This document shows, one piece after another, positions 36,989 through 45,081 of a stretch of DNA of 64,000 nucleotides. Each line of letters begins with the position of its first letter. Within the stretch, counting starts at the first letter, position 1. The translations under genes were made by a program, and so were the position numbers. This stretch comes from Zoogloea sp. LCSB751 (GTDB taxonomy: Bacteria; Pseudomonadota; Gammaproteobacteria; Burkholderiales; Rhodocyclaceae), in the NCBI RefSeq assembly GCF_002028455.1, contig NZ_MWUM01000001.1:124001-188000 (forward strand). Direction: 5' to 3'. A model generated the notes under the pieces. It did not search any database. It was not told the origin of the DNA and saw only the letters and a list, made by a program, of their open reading frames with translations.

Positions 36989-37313
36989 GGGGCGGAAGGG
37001 TGCGGATGCGTGTCCCTATTCGACCACGTCCGGCGCCGAAGTGCGAAAAAATCAGATGTCTGTGCTCCGTACGTCGCGCAGGAGAGACGGCACTTGCCGG
37101 TTCGGGCGGCAAAGTTTGCCGTTGCCGCCGGGGCTGCTGCGCACGCGAGTCAAATTGATGCCGGATTTGCCGCCTGTTTGGGCCATCGGATGGGCCCGCC
37201 GCGGCGTAGAGTGCTTGGCACGGAAGGTGCAATGAAATGCACGACTACCACGGTGCCTTGATGAACGAACTCTGTATCGGCATCGATGGAAACAAACTTT
37301 AGAGGTGAATCGA
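36989..37313. other. Divergent regulatory region between flgA and flgB
   Basis: 325 bases with no credible gene. It holds a near-consensus sigma-54-type promoter facing flgB (37216-37231), and a perfect 7-1-7 inverted repeat CGGCAAA-G-TTTGCCG at 37108-37122 that could be a regulator site. The leader to flgB is AT-richer than the rest. No clear FlhDC box or flgA promoter could be identified by eye. Confidence 0.6.
37216..37231 (+). promoter_or_regulatory. Sigma-54-type promoter candidate upstream of flgB
   Basis: TGGCACG at 37216-37222, four bases, then GTGCA at 37227-37231. The GG and GC doublets are exactly ten bases apart. The -24 element is a perfect match to TGGCACG and the -12 element matches four of five bases of TTGCA. 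It lies about 82 bases upstream of the flgB start. Confidence 0.55.
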
Positions 37314-37718
37314 ATGGCTGATCGACTGGACAACACATTGCGCTTCCATCAAACGGCGCTGAATGTGCGGGCTTATCGCCAACAAGTGATCGCCTCCAAC
37401 ATTGCCAATGCCGATACGCCCAACTACAAGGCCCGCGACGTCGATTTCCGGGAGGCGTTGAATGGCGCGCTGGGCGGAAAGACCACCGGTCTGCCGCTGG
37501 CCACGACCTCCACCCGTCACCTGGCTGGCAGTGGCGAGAACGTGCTGGATGCCAGTCTAAAGTACCGGACGGAAGAGCAGGGTGCCATCGACGGCAATAC
37601 GGTGAGCATGGACGTGGAGCGCAGCGCCTTTGCCGAGAACTCGGTTCAGTACCAGGCCAGCGTAACTTTCATCAACGGTCTGCTGCGCTCCATGCAGCAA
37701 GCCATTCAGGGTCAGTAA
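37314..37718 (+). CDS. flgB: Flagellar rod protein FlgB
   Basis: 134-residue proximal rod protein, first gene of the rod-hook operon. The N-terminal signature NIANADTPNYKARDVDF is present and the C-terminal helix ends in FINGLLRSMQQAIQGQ. AGAGG at 37301-37305 serves the ATG at 37314 and disfavours a GTG three codons earlier that overlaps it. Confidence 0.95.
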   Translation: MADRLDNTLRFHQTALNVRAYRQQVIASNIANADTPNYKARDVDFREALNGALGGKTTGLPLATTSTRHLAGSGENVLDASLKYRTEEQGAIDGNTVSMDVERSAFAENSVQYQASVTFINGLLRSMQQAIQGQ

Positions 37719-37728
37719 GGAGCGCATC

Positions 37729-38133
37729 GTGAGCATGCTCAATGTCTTCCATGTGGCTGGCAGTGCGCTTAACGCCCAGTCCCTGCGCCTCAATACGACC
37801 GCCAGCAATCTGGCCAACGCGGACAGCATCACCTCCAGCAACGGCCAGCCTTACAAGGCCAAGCAGGTGGTCTTCGCGGCGACGCCGATGGCGGGGCCGG
37901 GCGCTCAGGGCGTGCGTGTGACCCAGGTCGTGGAAAGTGCCGCGCCGATGCGCATGACCTACGACCCGAAGAGTCCGGCCGCCAATGCCGAAGGTTACGT
38001 GGCCCTGCCGAATGTGAATGTGGTCGAGGAAATGACCAACATGATTTCGGCTTCCCGGGCTTATCAGACCAATGCCGAAGTCATGGGGACGGCCAAGTCC
38101 CTGATGGAAAAAACGCTGGCCATCGGTCAGTAA
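37729..38133 (+). CDS. flgC: Flagellar rod protein FlgC
   Basis: 134-residue proximal rod protein. The N-terminal ASNLANADSITSSNGQPYKAK and the C-terminal VNVVEEMTNMISASRAYQTN are typical of rod and hook proteins. A GTG start at 37729 is favoured by AAGGAG seven bases upstream; an ATG two codons later is possible. Confidence 0.95.
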   Translation: MSMLNVFHVAGSALNAQSLRLNTTASNLANADSITSSNGQPYKAKQVVFAATPMAGPGAQGVRVTQVVESAAPMRMTYDPKSPAANAEGYVALPNVNVVEEMTNMISASRAYQTNAEVMGTAKSLMEKTLAIGQ

Positions 38134-38151
38134 GCGTAACGGAGCACGATC

Positions 38152-38835
38152 ATGAGTACCGTCAATTCCTCCACTTCGACAACCGCCGCGGATGCGCTGG
38201 CTGCGCTGCAGAAGTCCTCGACGAAATCCACCAGCAAGACCGACGATGCACAGACCCGTTTTCTGAAGCTGCTTACCGAGCAGTTGAAGAATCAGGACCC
38301 GCTCAATCCGACCGACAACGCGCAGATGACGTCGCAACTGGCGCAGATCAGCACCGTGAATGGCATCGACAAGCTGAATGCGACGCTGACATCCCTGCTT
38401 GACCAGTCCCAGTCCAGCGATGCCCTGCAGGCTGCGGCGCTGGTGGGCAAGGGCGTGATGGTGTCGGGCAATTCCCTGTCCCTGTCGAGCAGCAAGGCCT
38501 ATGGCGGTTTCGAGGTTGCCAGTGCGGCGGACAAGGTGACGGTCACGATCAAGGATTCCAACGGCGTCGAGGTGCGCAAGATGGAACTGGGCGCCGTCGA
38601 TGAGGCGGGCGTCTATAACTTTGCCTGGGACGGCAAGACCAACAACGGCACTGTCGCGGCCGACGGCAAATATACGATCAGTGTCAGTGCCACCCGTGGC
38701 GATACCGACGTGAAGCCGACGGCGCTGACGCTGACGACGGTGAATAGCGTGCTGCGCTCCAGCGCCGGCAGCGTGTCGCTGGATGTGGGTTCGGGCGGTA
38801 CCGTGGGTCTGTCCGACATCAAGCAGATTCTGTAA
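38152..38835 (+). CDS. flgD: Hook-cap protein FlgD
   Basis: 227-residue hook scaffold. The N-terminal conserved segment (RFLKLLTEQLKNQDPLNPTD, then MTSQLAQISTVNGIDKLN) is followed by the FlgD Ig-like and Tudor-like region (YNFAWDGKTNNGTVAADGKY). It caps the growing hook and is replaced by FlgK. It sits in the normal flgC-flgD-flgE order. Confidence 0.95.
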   Translation: MSTVNSSTSTTAADALAALQKSSTKSTSKTDDAQTRFLKLLTEQLKNQDPLNPTDNAQMTSQLAQISTVNGIDKLNATLTSLLDQSQSSDALQAAALVGKGVMVSGNSLSLSSSKAYGGFEVASAADKVTVTIKDSNGVEVRKMELGAVDEAGVYNFAWDGKTNNGTVAADGKYTISVSATRGDTDVKPTALTLTTVNSVLRSSAGSVSLDVGSGGTVGLSDIKQIL

Positions 38836-38847
38836 GCGGAGAAGAAA

Positions 38848-40524
38848 ATGGGATTCCAACAAGGTTTGAGCGGCCTGTCGATTGCGTCCAAGGCCCTTGA
38901 TGCGATCAGCAACAACGTGTCCAACTCCGGGACCGTTGGCTACAAGCAAGCTGTCGCCCAGTTCTCCGACGTGTTTGCCGCCTCGCTGGCGAGTGGCGCG
39001 ACCCAGGTGGGTATCGGCGCCCAGGTTGCCAAGGTGGCCCAGCAGTTCGGGCAGGGCAACATCACGACCAGCACCAATGGCCTGGATCTGGCGATCAACG
39101 GCCAGGGCTTCTTCCGCATGAGCAACGATGGCGCGATCACCTACAGTCGGAACGGTCAGTTCCAGACCGACAAGAACGGCTACATCGTGAATTCCCAGGG
39201 CTTGCGCTTGACCGGCAAGGTGGCGGACGCGAACGGTGTGCTGACCGGCGCGACCGGCGACCTCAAGCTCAATCTCAGCGACGCCAAGCCCCAGGCGACC
39301 AGCAGCGCCGGCTACAACGTGAACCTCGATTCCCGTTCCGCCACGCCGACTTCCCTCACCGCTGCGTCGGGCAAGAGCGCGGCGATTGCCTCGCTGACCG
39401 GCGCCACGCCGACTTTCACGCTGGCGGCGACCGACCAGCTGACGTTCCAGCTCGACGGCGAAACCGGCTCCACGGTGGTGACCATGCCGGCCGGGACATA
39501 CACCGACGTGGGCTCGCTGGCTGCGGCGATCCAGACCGCGATCGACCAGAGTGCGCTCAAGGGGCGCATCAAGGTGTCGGGCGACAGCACCCCGGCCCTC
39601 ACCTTCACGTCGGCCCGTACCGGCCGCCTGTCCGGTATCACCGTGACCGGCACGCCGGCTTCGTTGCTGCCCACGACGACCACGCAAGGCAGCAACGCCA
39701 ACTTCAGCATCAACGATCCGTCGAGCTACACCAGTTCCACATCCCAGACGGTGTACGACTCCCTCGGCAACCCCCACACCCAGTCCCTGTACTTCGTGAA
39801 GACCGCCCAGGCCAATACCTGGGACGTGTACAGCAGCCTGGACGGGCTGCCGCCGCAGATCAATGCGGATGCCAAGGCGCTGGATCCGACCACCACTGAA
39901 AACCGCTGGATGTCGGTGACCTTCGATAGCAACGGCGTTTTCCAGAGCACGAGCCTGTACAAGCCGGCAACGCTGGCCGAACTGCCGCCGAATCCGGGGG
40001 CAACCTGGCAGACCGGTTACGTGCAGAGCCCGAGCTCCAAGATCCAGGTCGCCTACGACATCACCACTGGCGCCACCACCCAGCTGGCTTTTGATGTGGA
40101 TCTGAACGGCACGACCCAGTTCGGTAACAGCTACGGGATCAACCAGCTGACCCAGGACGGCTTCACTACCGGCAAGCTGTCCGGCCTGAGCGTCAGTGCC
40201 GACGGTACGGTGCTGGGCAACTTCAGCAATGGCCAGTCGCGGGTCATGGGGCAGGTGTTCCTGGTCAGCTTCCAGAACCCCAACGGCCTCAAGTCTGTTG
40301 GCGGTAACCAGTGGGTGTCCACCAACGACTCCGGGCCGGAGCAGCCCAATGCACCGGGTACCGGCGTGCTGGGTGTGATCCAGTCCGGCGCCCTCGAAGA
40401 TTCCAACGTGGACCTCACTGCAGAACTGGTCAACATGATCACCCAGCAGCGCGCCTATCAGGCCAACGCCCAGTCCATCAAGACCCAGGATCAGGTGCTG
40501 CAGACCCTCGTCAATCTGCGTTGA
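38848..40524 (+). CDS. flgE: Flagellar hook protein FlgE
   Basis: 558-residue hook subunit, longer than E. coli FlgE (about 400) because of an enlarged central domain. The N-terminal GLSGLSIASKALDAISNNVS and the C-terminal VDLTAELVNMITQQRAYQAN heptad helices are clear. The central part is rich in threonine, serine and alanine, as expected for the surface domain. Its position after flgD confirms the call. Confidence 0.95.
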   Translation: MGFQQGLSGLSIASKALDAISNNVSNSGTVGYKQAVAQFSDVFAASLASGATQVGIGAQVAKVAQQFGQGNITTSTNGLDLAINGQGFFRMSNDGAITYSRNGQFQTDKNGYIVNSQGLRLTGKVADANGVLTGATGDLKLNLSDAKPQATSSAGYNVNLDSRSATPTSLTAASGKSAAIASLTGATPTFTLAATDQLTFQLDGETGSTVVTMPAGTYTDVGSLAAAIQTAIDQSALKGRIKVSGDSTPALTFTSARTGRLSGITVTGTPASLLPTTTTQGSNANFSINDPSSYTSSTSQTVYDSLGNPHTQSLYFVKTAQANTWDVYSSLDGLPPQINADAKALDPTTTENRWMSVTFDSNGVFQSTSLYKPATLAELPPNPGATWQTGYVQSPSSKIQVAYDITTGATTQLAFDVDLNGTTQFGNSYGINQLTQDGFTTGKLSGLSVSADGTVLGNFSNGQSRVMGQVFLVSFQNPNGLKSVGGNQWVSTNDSGPEQPNAPGTGVLGVIQSGALEDSNVDLTAELVNMITQQRAYQANAQSIKTQDQVLQTLVNLR

Positions 40525-40544
40525 TGAACATCCCGGGATAAGCC

Positions 40545-41285
40545 ATGGACCGTCTGATCTACACCGCAATGACCGGCGCCTCTTCCACCATGGGGCAGGA
40601 GGCGTCCGTTTCCCACAATCTGGCGAATGCCACCAGTACCGGTTTCAAGGCCGAGCTGCACCGCCTGCGCGCGGTGCCGGTGCAGAACGCGCTGCTGCCG
40701 ACCCGGGCCTTCGTCGTGGATGCCAGCGTGTCGGACGACCTTGCATCCGGCCCGTTGCAGAGCACTGGGCGTGGGCTGGACATGGCAGTCCAGGGCAAGG
40801 GCTGGTTCGCTGTGCAACTGCCGGACGGGACCGAAGCTTATACGCGCAACGGCAGCTTCGAGGTCAGCCCCAACGGCATCCTGCAGACCCGCAACGGTTT
40901 GCCGGTGCTCGGCAACGGTGGGCCGATCACCATTCCGCCGGATGTGGAGGTGCAGTTGGGTGCCGACGGTACGCTGTCCACCGTGCAGCGCTCGGGTTCG
41001 CGCAACAACACCAGCGCGGTGGACCAGCTCAAGCTCGTCAATCCGCCCGAGCAGGATCTGCAGCGCGGCGCCGACGGCCTGTTCCGCCTGGCAAATGGTG
41101 CCCAGGCACCGGCAGATCCTGCCGTCAAGGTTGCCTCCGGCTATCTGGAGGGCAGCAACGTGAATGTCGTCGAGCAGATGGTCTCGATGATTTCCCTGTC
41201 CCGCCAGTACGAAATGCAGACCAAACTGCTGAGTACCGCCCAGGAAATGGACCGTTCCTCCACCCAGCTCGTGGCCAAGTCCTGA
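40545..41285 (+). CDS. flgF: Flagellar rod protein FlgF
   Basis: 246-residue distal rod protein with DRLIYTAMTGASSTMGQEA at the start, GKGWFAVQLPDGTEAYTRNG in the middle and VNVVEQMVSMISLSRQYEMQ at the end. A 139-base gap after it holds a possible sigma-54 promoter for flgG. Confidence 0.95.
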   Translation: MDRLIYTAMTGASSTMGQEASVSHNLANATSTGFKAELHRLRAVPVQNALLPTRAFVVDASVSDDLASGPLQSTGRGLDMAVQGKGWFAVQLPDGTEAYTRNGSFEVSPNGILQTRNGLPVLGNGGPITIPPDVEVQLGADGTLSTVQRSGSRNNTSAVDQLKLVNPPEQDLQRGADGLFRLANGAQAPADPAVKVASGYLEGSNVNVVEQMVSMISLSRQYEMQTKLLSTAQEMDRSSTQLVAKS

Positions 41286-41337
41286 TTGGCGCTGGGCGAG
41301 CCGGAATAGACGGGGCTTTCCGCGTCTGCTCCGGGGC

Positions 41338-41353
41338 TGGAACACCTCTTGCT
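41338..41353 (+). promoter_or_regulatory. Sigma-54-type promoter candidate upstream of flgG
   Basis: TGGAACA, four bases, then TTGCT, with GG at 41339-41340 and GC at 41351-41352 exactly ten bases apart. Five of seven -24 bases and all -12 bases (TTGCW) match. It lies about 71 bases upstream of flgG in the only sizeable gap of the flg operon. Confidence 0.42.
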
Positions 41354-41424
41354 CCGTCTAGTATCGAATCCGCTGCACCGGTTGATCTTGCCGCCTGCAC
41401 AAATCAGACACCCAGGAGCCCTCC

Positions 41425-42210
41425 ATGCTCATCCGTTCGCTCTCCACCGCCGCTACCGGTCTCGAAGCCCAGCAGACCCAGCTCGACGTCATCGCCAATA
41501 ACCTCGCCAACGTTTCCACCAATGGCTTCAAGCGTTCGCGGGCGGTCTTCGAGGACCTGCTGTACCAGAACCTGCGGCAACCCGGTGCCCAGTCCACCCA
41601 GCAGACGACGATCCCGTCCGGCCTGCAGATTGGCGTTGGCGTGCGACCGATCGCCACCGAGCGCAATCACACGCAGGGAACGCTGACGCTGACCGGCAAC
41701 GCACTGGACGTGGCGATCAACGGTGAAGGCTTCTTCCAGATCCTGTTGCCTGACGGCACCACCGCCTACACGCGGGACGGTGCTTTCCAGAAGGATGCCA
41801 ATGGACAGGTCGTGACTTCCAGCGGCTATCCGCTGCAGCCGGCTATCACGATCCCGGCGAATGCCTTGTCCCTGACCATCGGCAAGGACGGCGTGGTGTC
41901 GGTGACGCTGCCCAACCAGACCGCGCCGTCCCAGATCGGCAACATCCAGGTGGCCAGCTTCGTCAACCCGGGTGGTCTGCAGAGCATCGGCGAAAACCTG
42001 TTCCTCGAAACCGCGGCCAGCGGTACGCCCAATCCGAATACGCCGGGTACCAATGGTGTCGGTGTGCTCAACCAGACCTACGTGGAATCCTCCAACGTGA
42101 ACGTCGCCGAGGAACTGGTGCTGATGATCCAGACCCAGCGGGCCTACGAGCTCAACTCAAAGGCCATCTCCACGTCCGATGCGATGCTCGGCAAGCTGAC
42201 CTCCCTGTAA
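41425..42210 (+). CDS. flgG: Flagellar distal rod protein FlgG
   Basis: 261-residue distal rod protein, the standard length of this very conserved family. [20 protein letters not shown] starts it, followed by [40 protein letters not shown] marks the core and [20 protein letters not shown] the C-terminus. Confidence 0.96.
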   Translation: MLIRSLSTAATGLEAQQTQLDVIANNLANVSTNGFKRSRAVFEDLLYQNLRQPGAQSTQQTTIPSGLQIGVGVRPIATERNHTQGTLTLTGNALDVAINGEGFFQILLPDGTTAYTRDGAFQKDANGQVVTSSGYPLQPAITIPANALSLTIGKDGVVSVTLPNQTAPSQIGNIQVASFVNPGGLQSIGENLFLETAASGTPNPNTPGTNGVGVLNQTYVESSNVNVAEELVLMIQTQRAYELNSKAISTSDAMLGKLTSL

Positions 42211-42233
42211 GTCCTGAGCCTCGGAGATCGATC

Positions 42234-42911
42234 GTGTTTCTGTCCCGTTTCCTGTCTGTACTGTTGCTGGCTGGGCTGAGCGGCTGCGCCGCCCTGCAGA
42301 GCACACCGCCGACTGCCGTCCACCAGCCGATGACCATCCGTCCGGAAGCACGGACGGCCCAGGCCTCCCAGGCCGGCTCGATCTTTCAGCCGAGCTTCTC
42401 GCGCCCATTGTTCGAGGATCGGCGGGCGCGCTTCGTCGGCGACGTGATCACCGTCAATCTGGTCGAACAGACCGCGGCGAGTAAGAAGTCGTCGGCCAAT
42501 GCAGAACGCAATGCCAGCCTCAGCGCCTCTTTGTCGGGGTTGGCCAAGGTGCCGCTGGCCGGTGCGCTCAACGGGCTCGGCGCCACCGCCTCGGATGCCA
42601 GCAAGTTCGGTGGCAAGGGCGACGCGGCGGCCAACAATGCCTTCACCGGTACGATCACCACGACCGTCATCGAGGTACTGGCCAACGGCAACCTGCTGGT
42701 GTCCGGCGAAAAGCAGATCGCCATCAACCAGGGCAACGAATTCATCCGTTTCTCCGGCATCGTCAATCCGGTGAACGTGACCGGCAGCAACACCGTGCAG
42801 TCCACCCAGGTCGCCGATGCGCGCATCGAGTACCGGGCCAACGGCTATATCGACGAAACCGAGAATATGGGCTGGCTGCAGCGTTTCTTCGTGAACGTGA
42901 TGCCTTTCTGA
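42234..42911 (+). CDS. flgH: Flagellar L-ring lipoprotein FlgH
   Basis: 225-residue outer-membrane ring protein. The signal peptide ends in the lipobox LSGC, with the lipidated cysteine near residue 18. The conserved parts are [41 protein letters not shown] and [16 protein letters not shown]. The start is a GTG at 42234 with CGGAGA upstream. Confidence 0.95.
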   Translation: MFLSRFLSVLLLAGLSGCAALQSTPPTAVHQPMTIRPEARTAQASQAGSIFQPSFSRPLFEDRRARFVGDVITVNLVEQTAASKKSSANAERNASLSASLSGLAKVPLAGALNGLGATASDASKFGGKGDAAANNAFTGTITTTVIEVLANGNLLVSGEKQIAINQGNEFIRFSGIVNPVNVTGSNTVQSTQVADARIEYRANGYIDETENMGWLQRFFVNVMPF

Positions 42912-42923
42912 GGGGCCTGAACG

Positions 42924-44033
42924 ATGTCTTACCTGTCCCGTCTGTGCCTGGCTCTTGCCGCGGTGGCGAGCCTGACCGTCGGCGCCCCGGCCCAGGCCGA
43001 GCGCCTGAAGGATCTGGCGTCGATCGGTGGTGTGCGGCAGAACCAGCTGGTTGGTTACGGTCTGGTGGTCGGTCTCGACGGCTCCGGCGACCAGACCACC
43101 CAGACGCCCTTCACGGTGCAGAGCATCATCAACATGCTCGGCAATCTGGGTGTCACCTTGCCGCCCGGGCAGTCCCTGCAGCTCAAGAACGTGGCGGCGG
43201 TGATGGTCACGGCCAGCCTGCCGCCCTTTGCCCGCCCCGGGCAGCAGATCGACGTGACGGTCTCGTCGATGGGTAACGCCCGTTCCCTCAAGGGGGGCAC
43301 CCTGGTGATGACGCCGCTCAAGGGGGCCGACGGGCAGATCTATGCGATGGCCCAGGGCAGCCTTGCCGTGAGCGGCGCCAGCGGTTCGGCGGGCGGTGCG
43401 AAAGTGACCGTCAATCACCTGTCGGCCGGGCGCATTCCGGGGGGCGCCACGGTGGAGCGTGCGGTGGCGAGTCCTGTGGGGCAGGGGGATTCGGTTTTCG
43501 TCGAACTCAACGAAGCGGACTTCGGCACCGCCCAGAACGTAGTGGATGCCATCAACCGTGTTACGCCCGGTGCGGCCCAGGCCATCGATGGGCGGCAGAT
43601 CCAGGTACTGGCGCCGGAAGACCCCAATCGCCGTGTGGCCTTCCTCGGCCGTCTCGAGAACCTCGATGTGACGCCGGCAGTGCAGGCTGCCAAGGTGATT
43701 GTCAATTCGCGAACCGGCTCGGTGGTGATGAACCAGAAGGTGGCGCTGCAGAATTGTGCGGTGGCTCACGGTAGCCTGACCGTGACGGTCAACAACGAGC
43801 AGCAGGTGAGCCAGCCCAACCCGCTGTCCGGCGGCCAGACTGCGGTCACCAACAAGGGTTCGGTGGACATCAAGCAGGACGGCGGCACCCTGTTCAACAT
43901 CAAGGCCGGCACCAACCTGGCCGATGTGGTCAAGGCGCTCAACGCCGTAGGCGCCAACCCCCTCGAACTGATCGCTATCCTGCAGGCCATGAAGGCCAGT
44001 GGCGCTTTGCGGGCCGAACTCGAGGTGATCTGA
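42924..44033 (+). CDS. flgI: Flagellar P-ring protein FlgI
   Basis: 369-residue periplasmic P-ring protein with a Sec signal peptide cleaved near PAQA. The mature part starts ERLKDLASIGGVRQNQLVGY, and the family motifs GLDGSGDQT and NMLGNLGVTLPPGQ follow. Its stop overlaps the flgJ start by one base, so translation is coupled. FlgA, encoded divergently, is its assembly chaperone. Confidence 0.96.
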   Translation: MSYLSRLCLALAAVASLTVGAPAQAERLKDLASIGGVRQNQLVGYGLVVGLDGSGDQTTQTPFTVQSIINMLGNLGVTLPPGQSLQLKNVAAVMVTASLPPFARPGQQIDVTVSSMGNARSLKGGTLVMTPLKGADGQIYAMAQGSLAVSGASGSAGGAKVTVNHLSAGRIPGGATVERAVASPVGQGDSVFVELNEADFGTAQNVVDAINRVTPGAAQAIDGRQIQVLAPEDPNRRVAFLGRLENLDVTPAVQAAKVIVNSRTGSVVMNQKVALQNCAVAHGSLTVTVNNEQQVSQPNPLSGGQTAVTNKGSVDIKQDGGTLFNIKAGTNLADVVKALNAVGANPLELIAILQAMKASGALRAELEVI

Positions 44034-45001
44034 TGGCGGATTTCAGCCAGATCAACGCCCTCGACCCGAATGCGCTGTCCGGCCTGAAGCGTCTTTCCAA
44101 GGACAATTCGCCTGAGGCCATCAAGGAGGCGTCCCGCCAGTTCGAGGCCCTGTTCGTGCAGCAGGTCATGAAGTCCATGCGTGATGCGACGCCCAAGGGC
44201 GGCATGTTCGACACTGAAGAGACGCGCATGTACCAATCACTGCTCGACCAGCAGATGTCCATGCAGCTGTCTGCCCGCGGCAAGGGCTTCGGCCTCGCCA
44301 AGGTCATCGAGCGGCAGATGCTCCAGGGGCGGGAGCCCGTGAGCCTGCCGGATGGCCCGGTGCCCCTGGAGCCGACGATCCGGCGTGGTTTCGATGCCGC
44401 CGTGTCGCCTGCGGCAAAGGATGGCAGCGAAGCGGCAAATCCTGCCGCAGCCTTGCCGGCCGCGGATGCGTCGAGTGCCGTTGTGCCGCAGTTGCCGGGC
44501 ATGCCGGCCGGCAGCCGGGCCCGGGCTTTCGTCGACAAGGTCTGGCCGCAAGCTGTCGAGGCCAGCAAGGCCACCGGCATTCCGGCACGTTTCCTGGTTG
44601 CCCAGGCGGCCCTCGAGACTGGGTGGGGCAAGCACGAGCTGAAGAATGCCGATGGTACGCCCAGCTACAACCTCTTCAACATCAAGGCTGGACGCAGCTG
44701 GAACGGCGCCACGGTGAATACCTCCACCACCGAACACCGCAATGGCCAGCCGACGACGGAGAGCGCTCGCTTCCGTGCCTATGGCTCCTACGAGGAGTCC
44801 TTTCGCGACTATGCCCGCCTGATCGGCAGCAACCCGCGTTACGCCGCGGTGGTCGGCCAGACGGACGCGACCCGCTTTGCCCGTGGCCTGCAGGCGGCGG
44901 GCTATGCCACCGACCCCATGTATGCGGACAAGCTCGCCCGCATCATCAACGGCAACACCCTGCGGGTTGCCCTCGCTGCCGGATCCACCCCCAGCGCCTG
45001 A
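44033..45001 (+). CDS. flgJ: Rod-cap and peptidoglycan hydrolase FlgJ
   Basis: 322-residue bifunctional protein. The N-terminal rod-cap part (residues about 1-100) has SRQFEALFVQQVMKSMRDAT. The C-terminal part (about 160-315) is a glucosaminidase-type muramidase with the catalytic glutamate in AQAALETGWGKHE and YNLFNIKAGRSW. This fused form is usual in beta- and gammaproteobacteria. It cuts a hole in the cell wall for the growing rod. Confidence 0.95.
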   Translation: MADFSQINALDPNALSGLKRLSKDNSPEAIKEASRQFEALFVQQVMKSMRDATPKGGMFDTEETRMYQSLLDQQMSMQLSARGKGFGLAKVIERQMLQGREPVSLPDGPVPLEPTIRRGFDAAVSPAAKDGSEAANPAAALPAADASSAVVPQLPGMPAGSRARAFVDKVWPQAVEASKATGIPARFLVAQAALETGWGKHELKNADGTPSYNLFNIKAGRSWNGATVNTSTTEHRNGQPTTESARFRAYGSYEESFRDYARLIGSNPRYAAVVGQTDATRFARGLQAAGYATDPMYADKLARIINGNTLRVALAAGSTPSA

Positions 45002-45029
45002 GCGGCGGTGTTTGCCGGTTCGTTGCTGG

Positions 45030-45056
45030 CAAAGTTCTTGCGTAGTCTGCCGTAGA
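45030..45056 (+). promoter_or_regulatory. Sigma-28 promoter of flgK-flgL
   Basis: CAAAGTTC at 45030-45037, an 11-base spacer, and GCCGTAGA at 45049-45056. Six of eight -35 bases and five of eight -10 bases match. flgK starts 25 bases after the -10 box. Late expression of the junction proteins fits this. Confidence 0.68.
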
Positions 45057-45081
45057 TACCTCCGAACCAGGGACGCGGATC

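Noticed and set aside
37672..40569. Minus-strand open frame opposite flgB-flgE
   Set aside because: Antisense to conserved rod and hook genes, with no recognisable domain, ribosome site or promoter.
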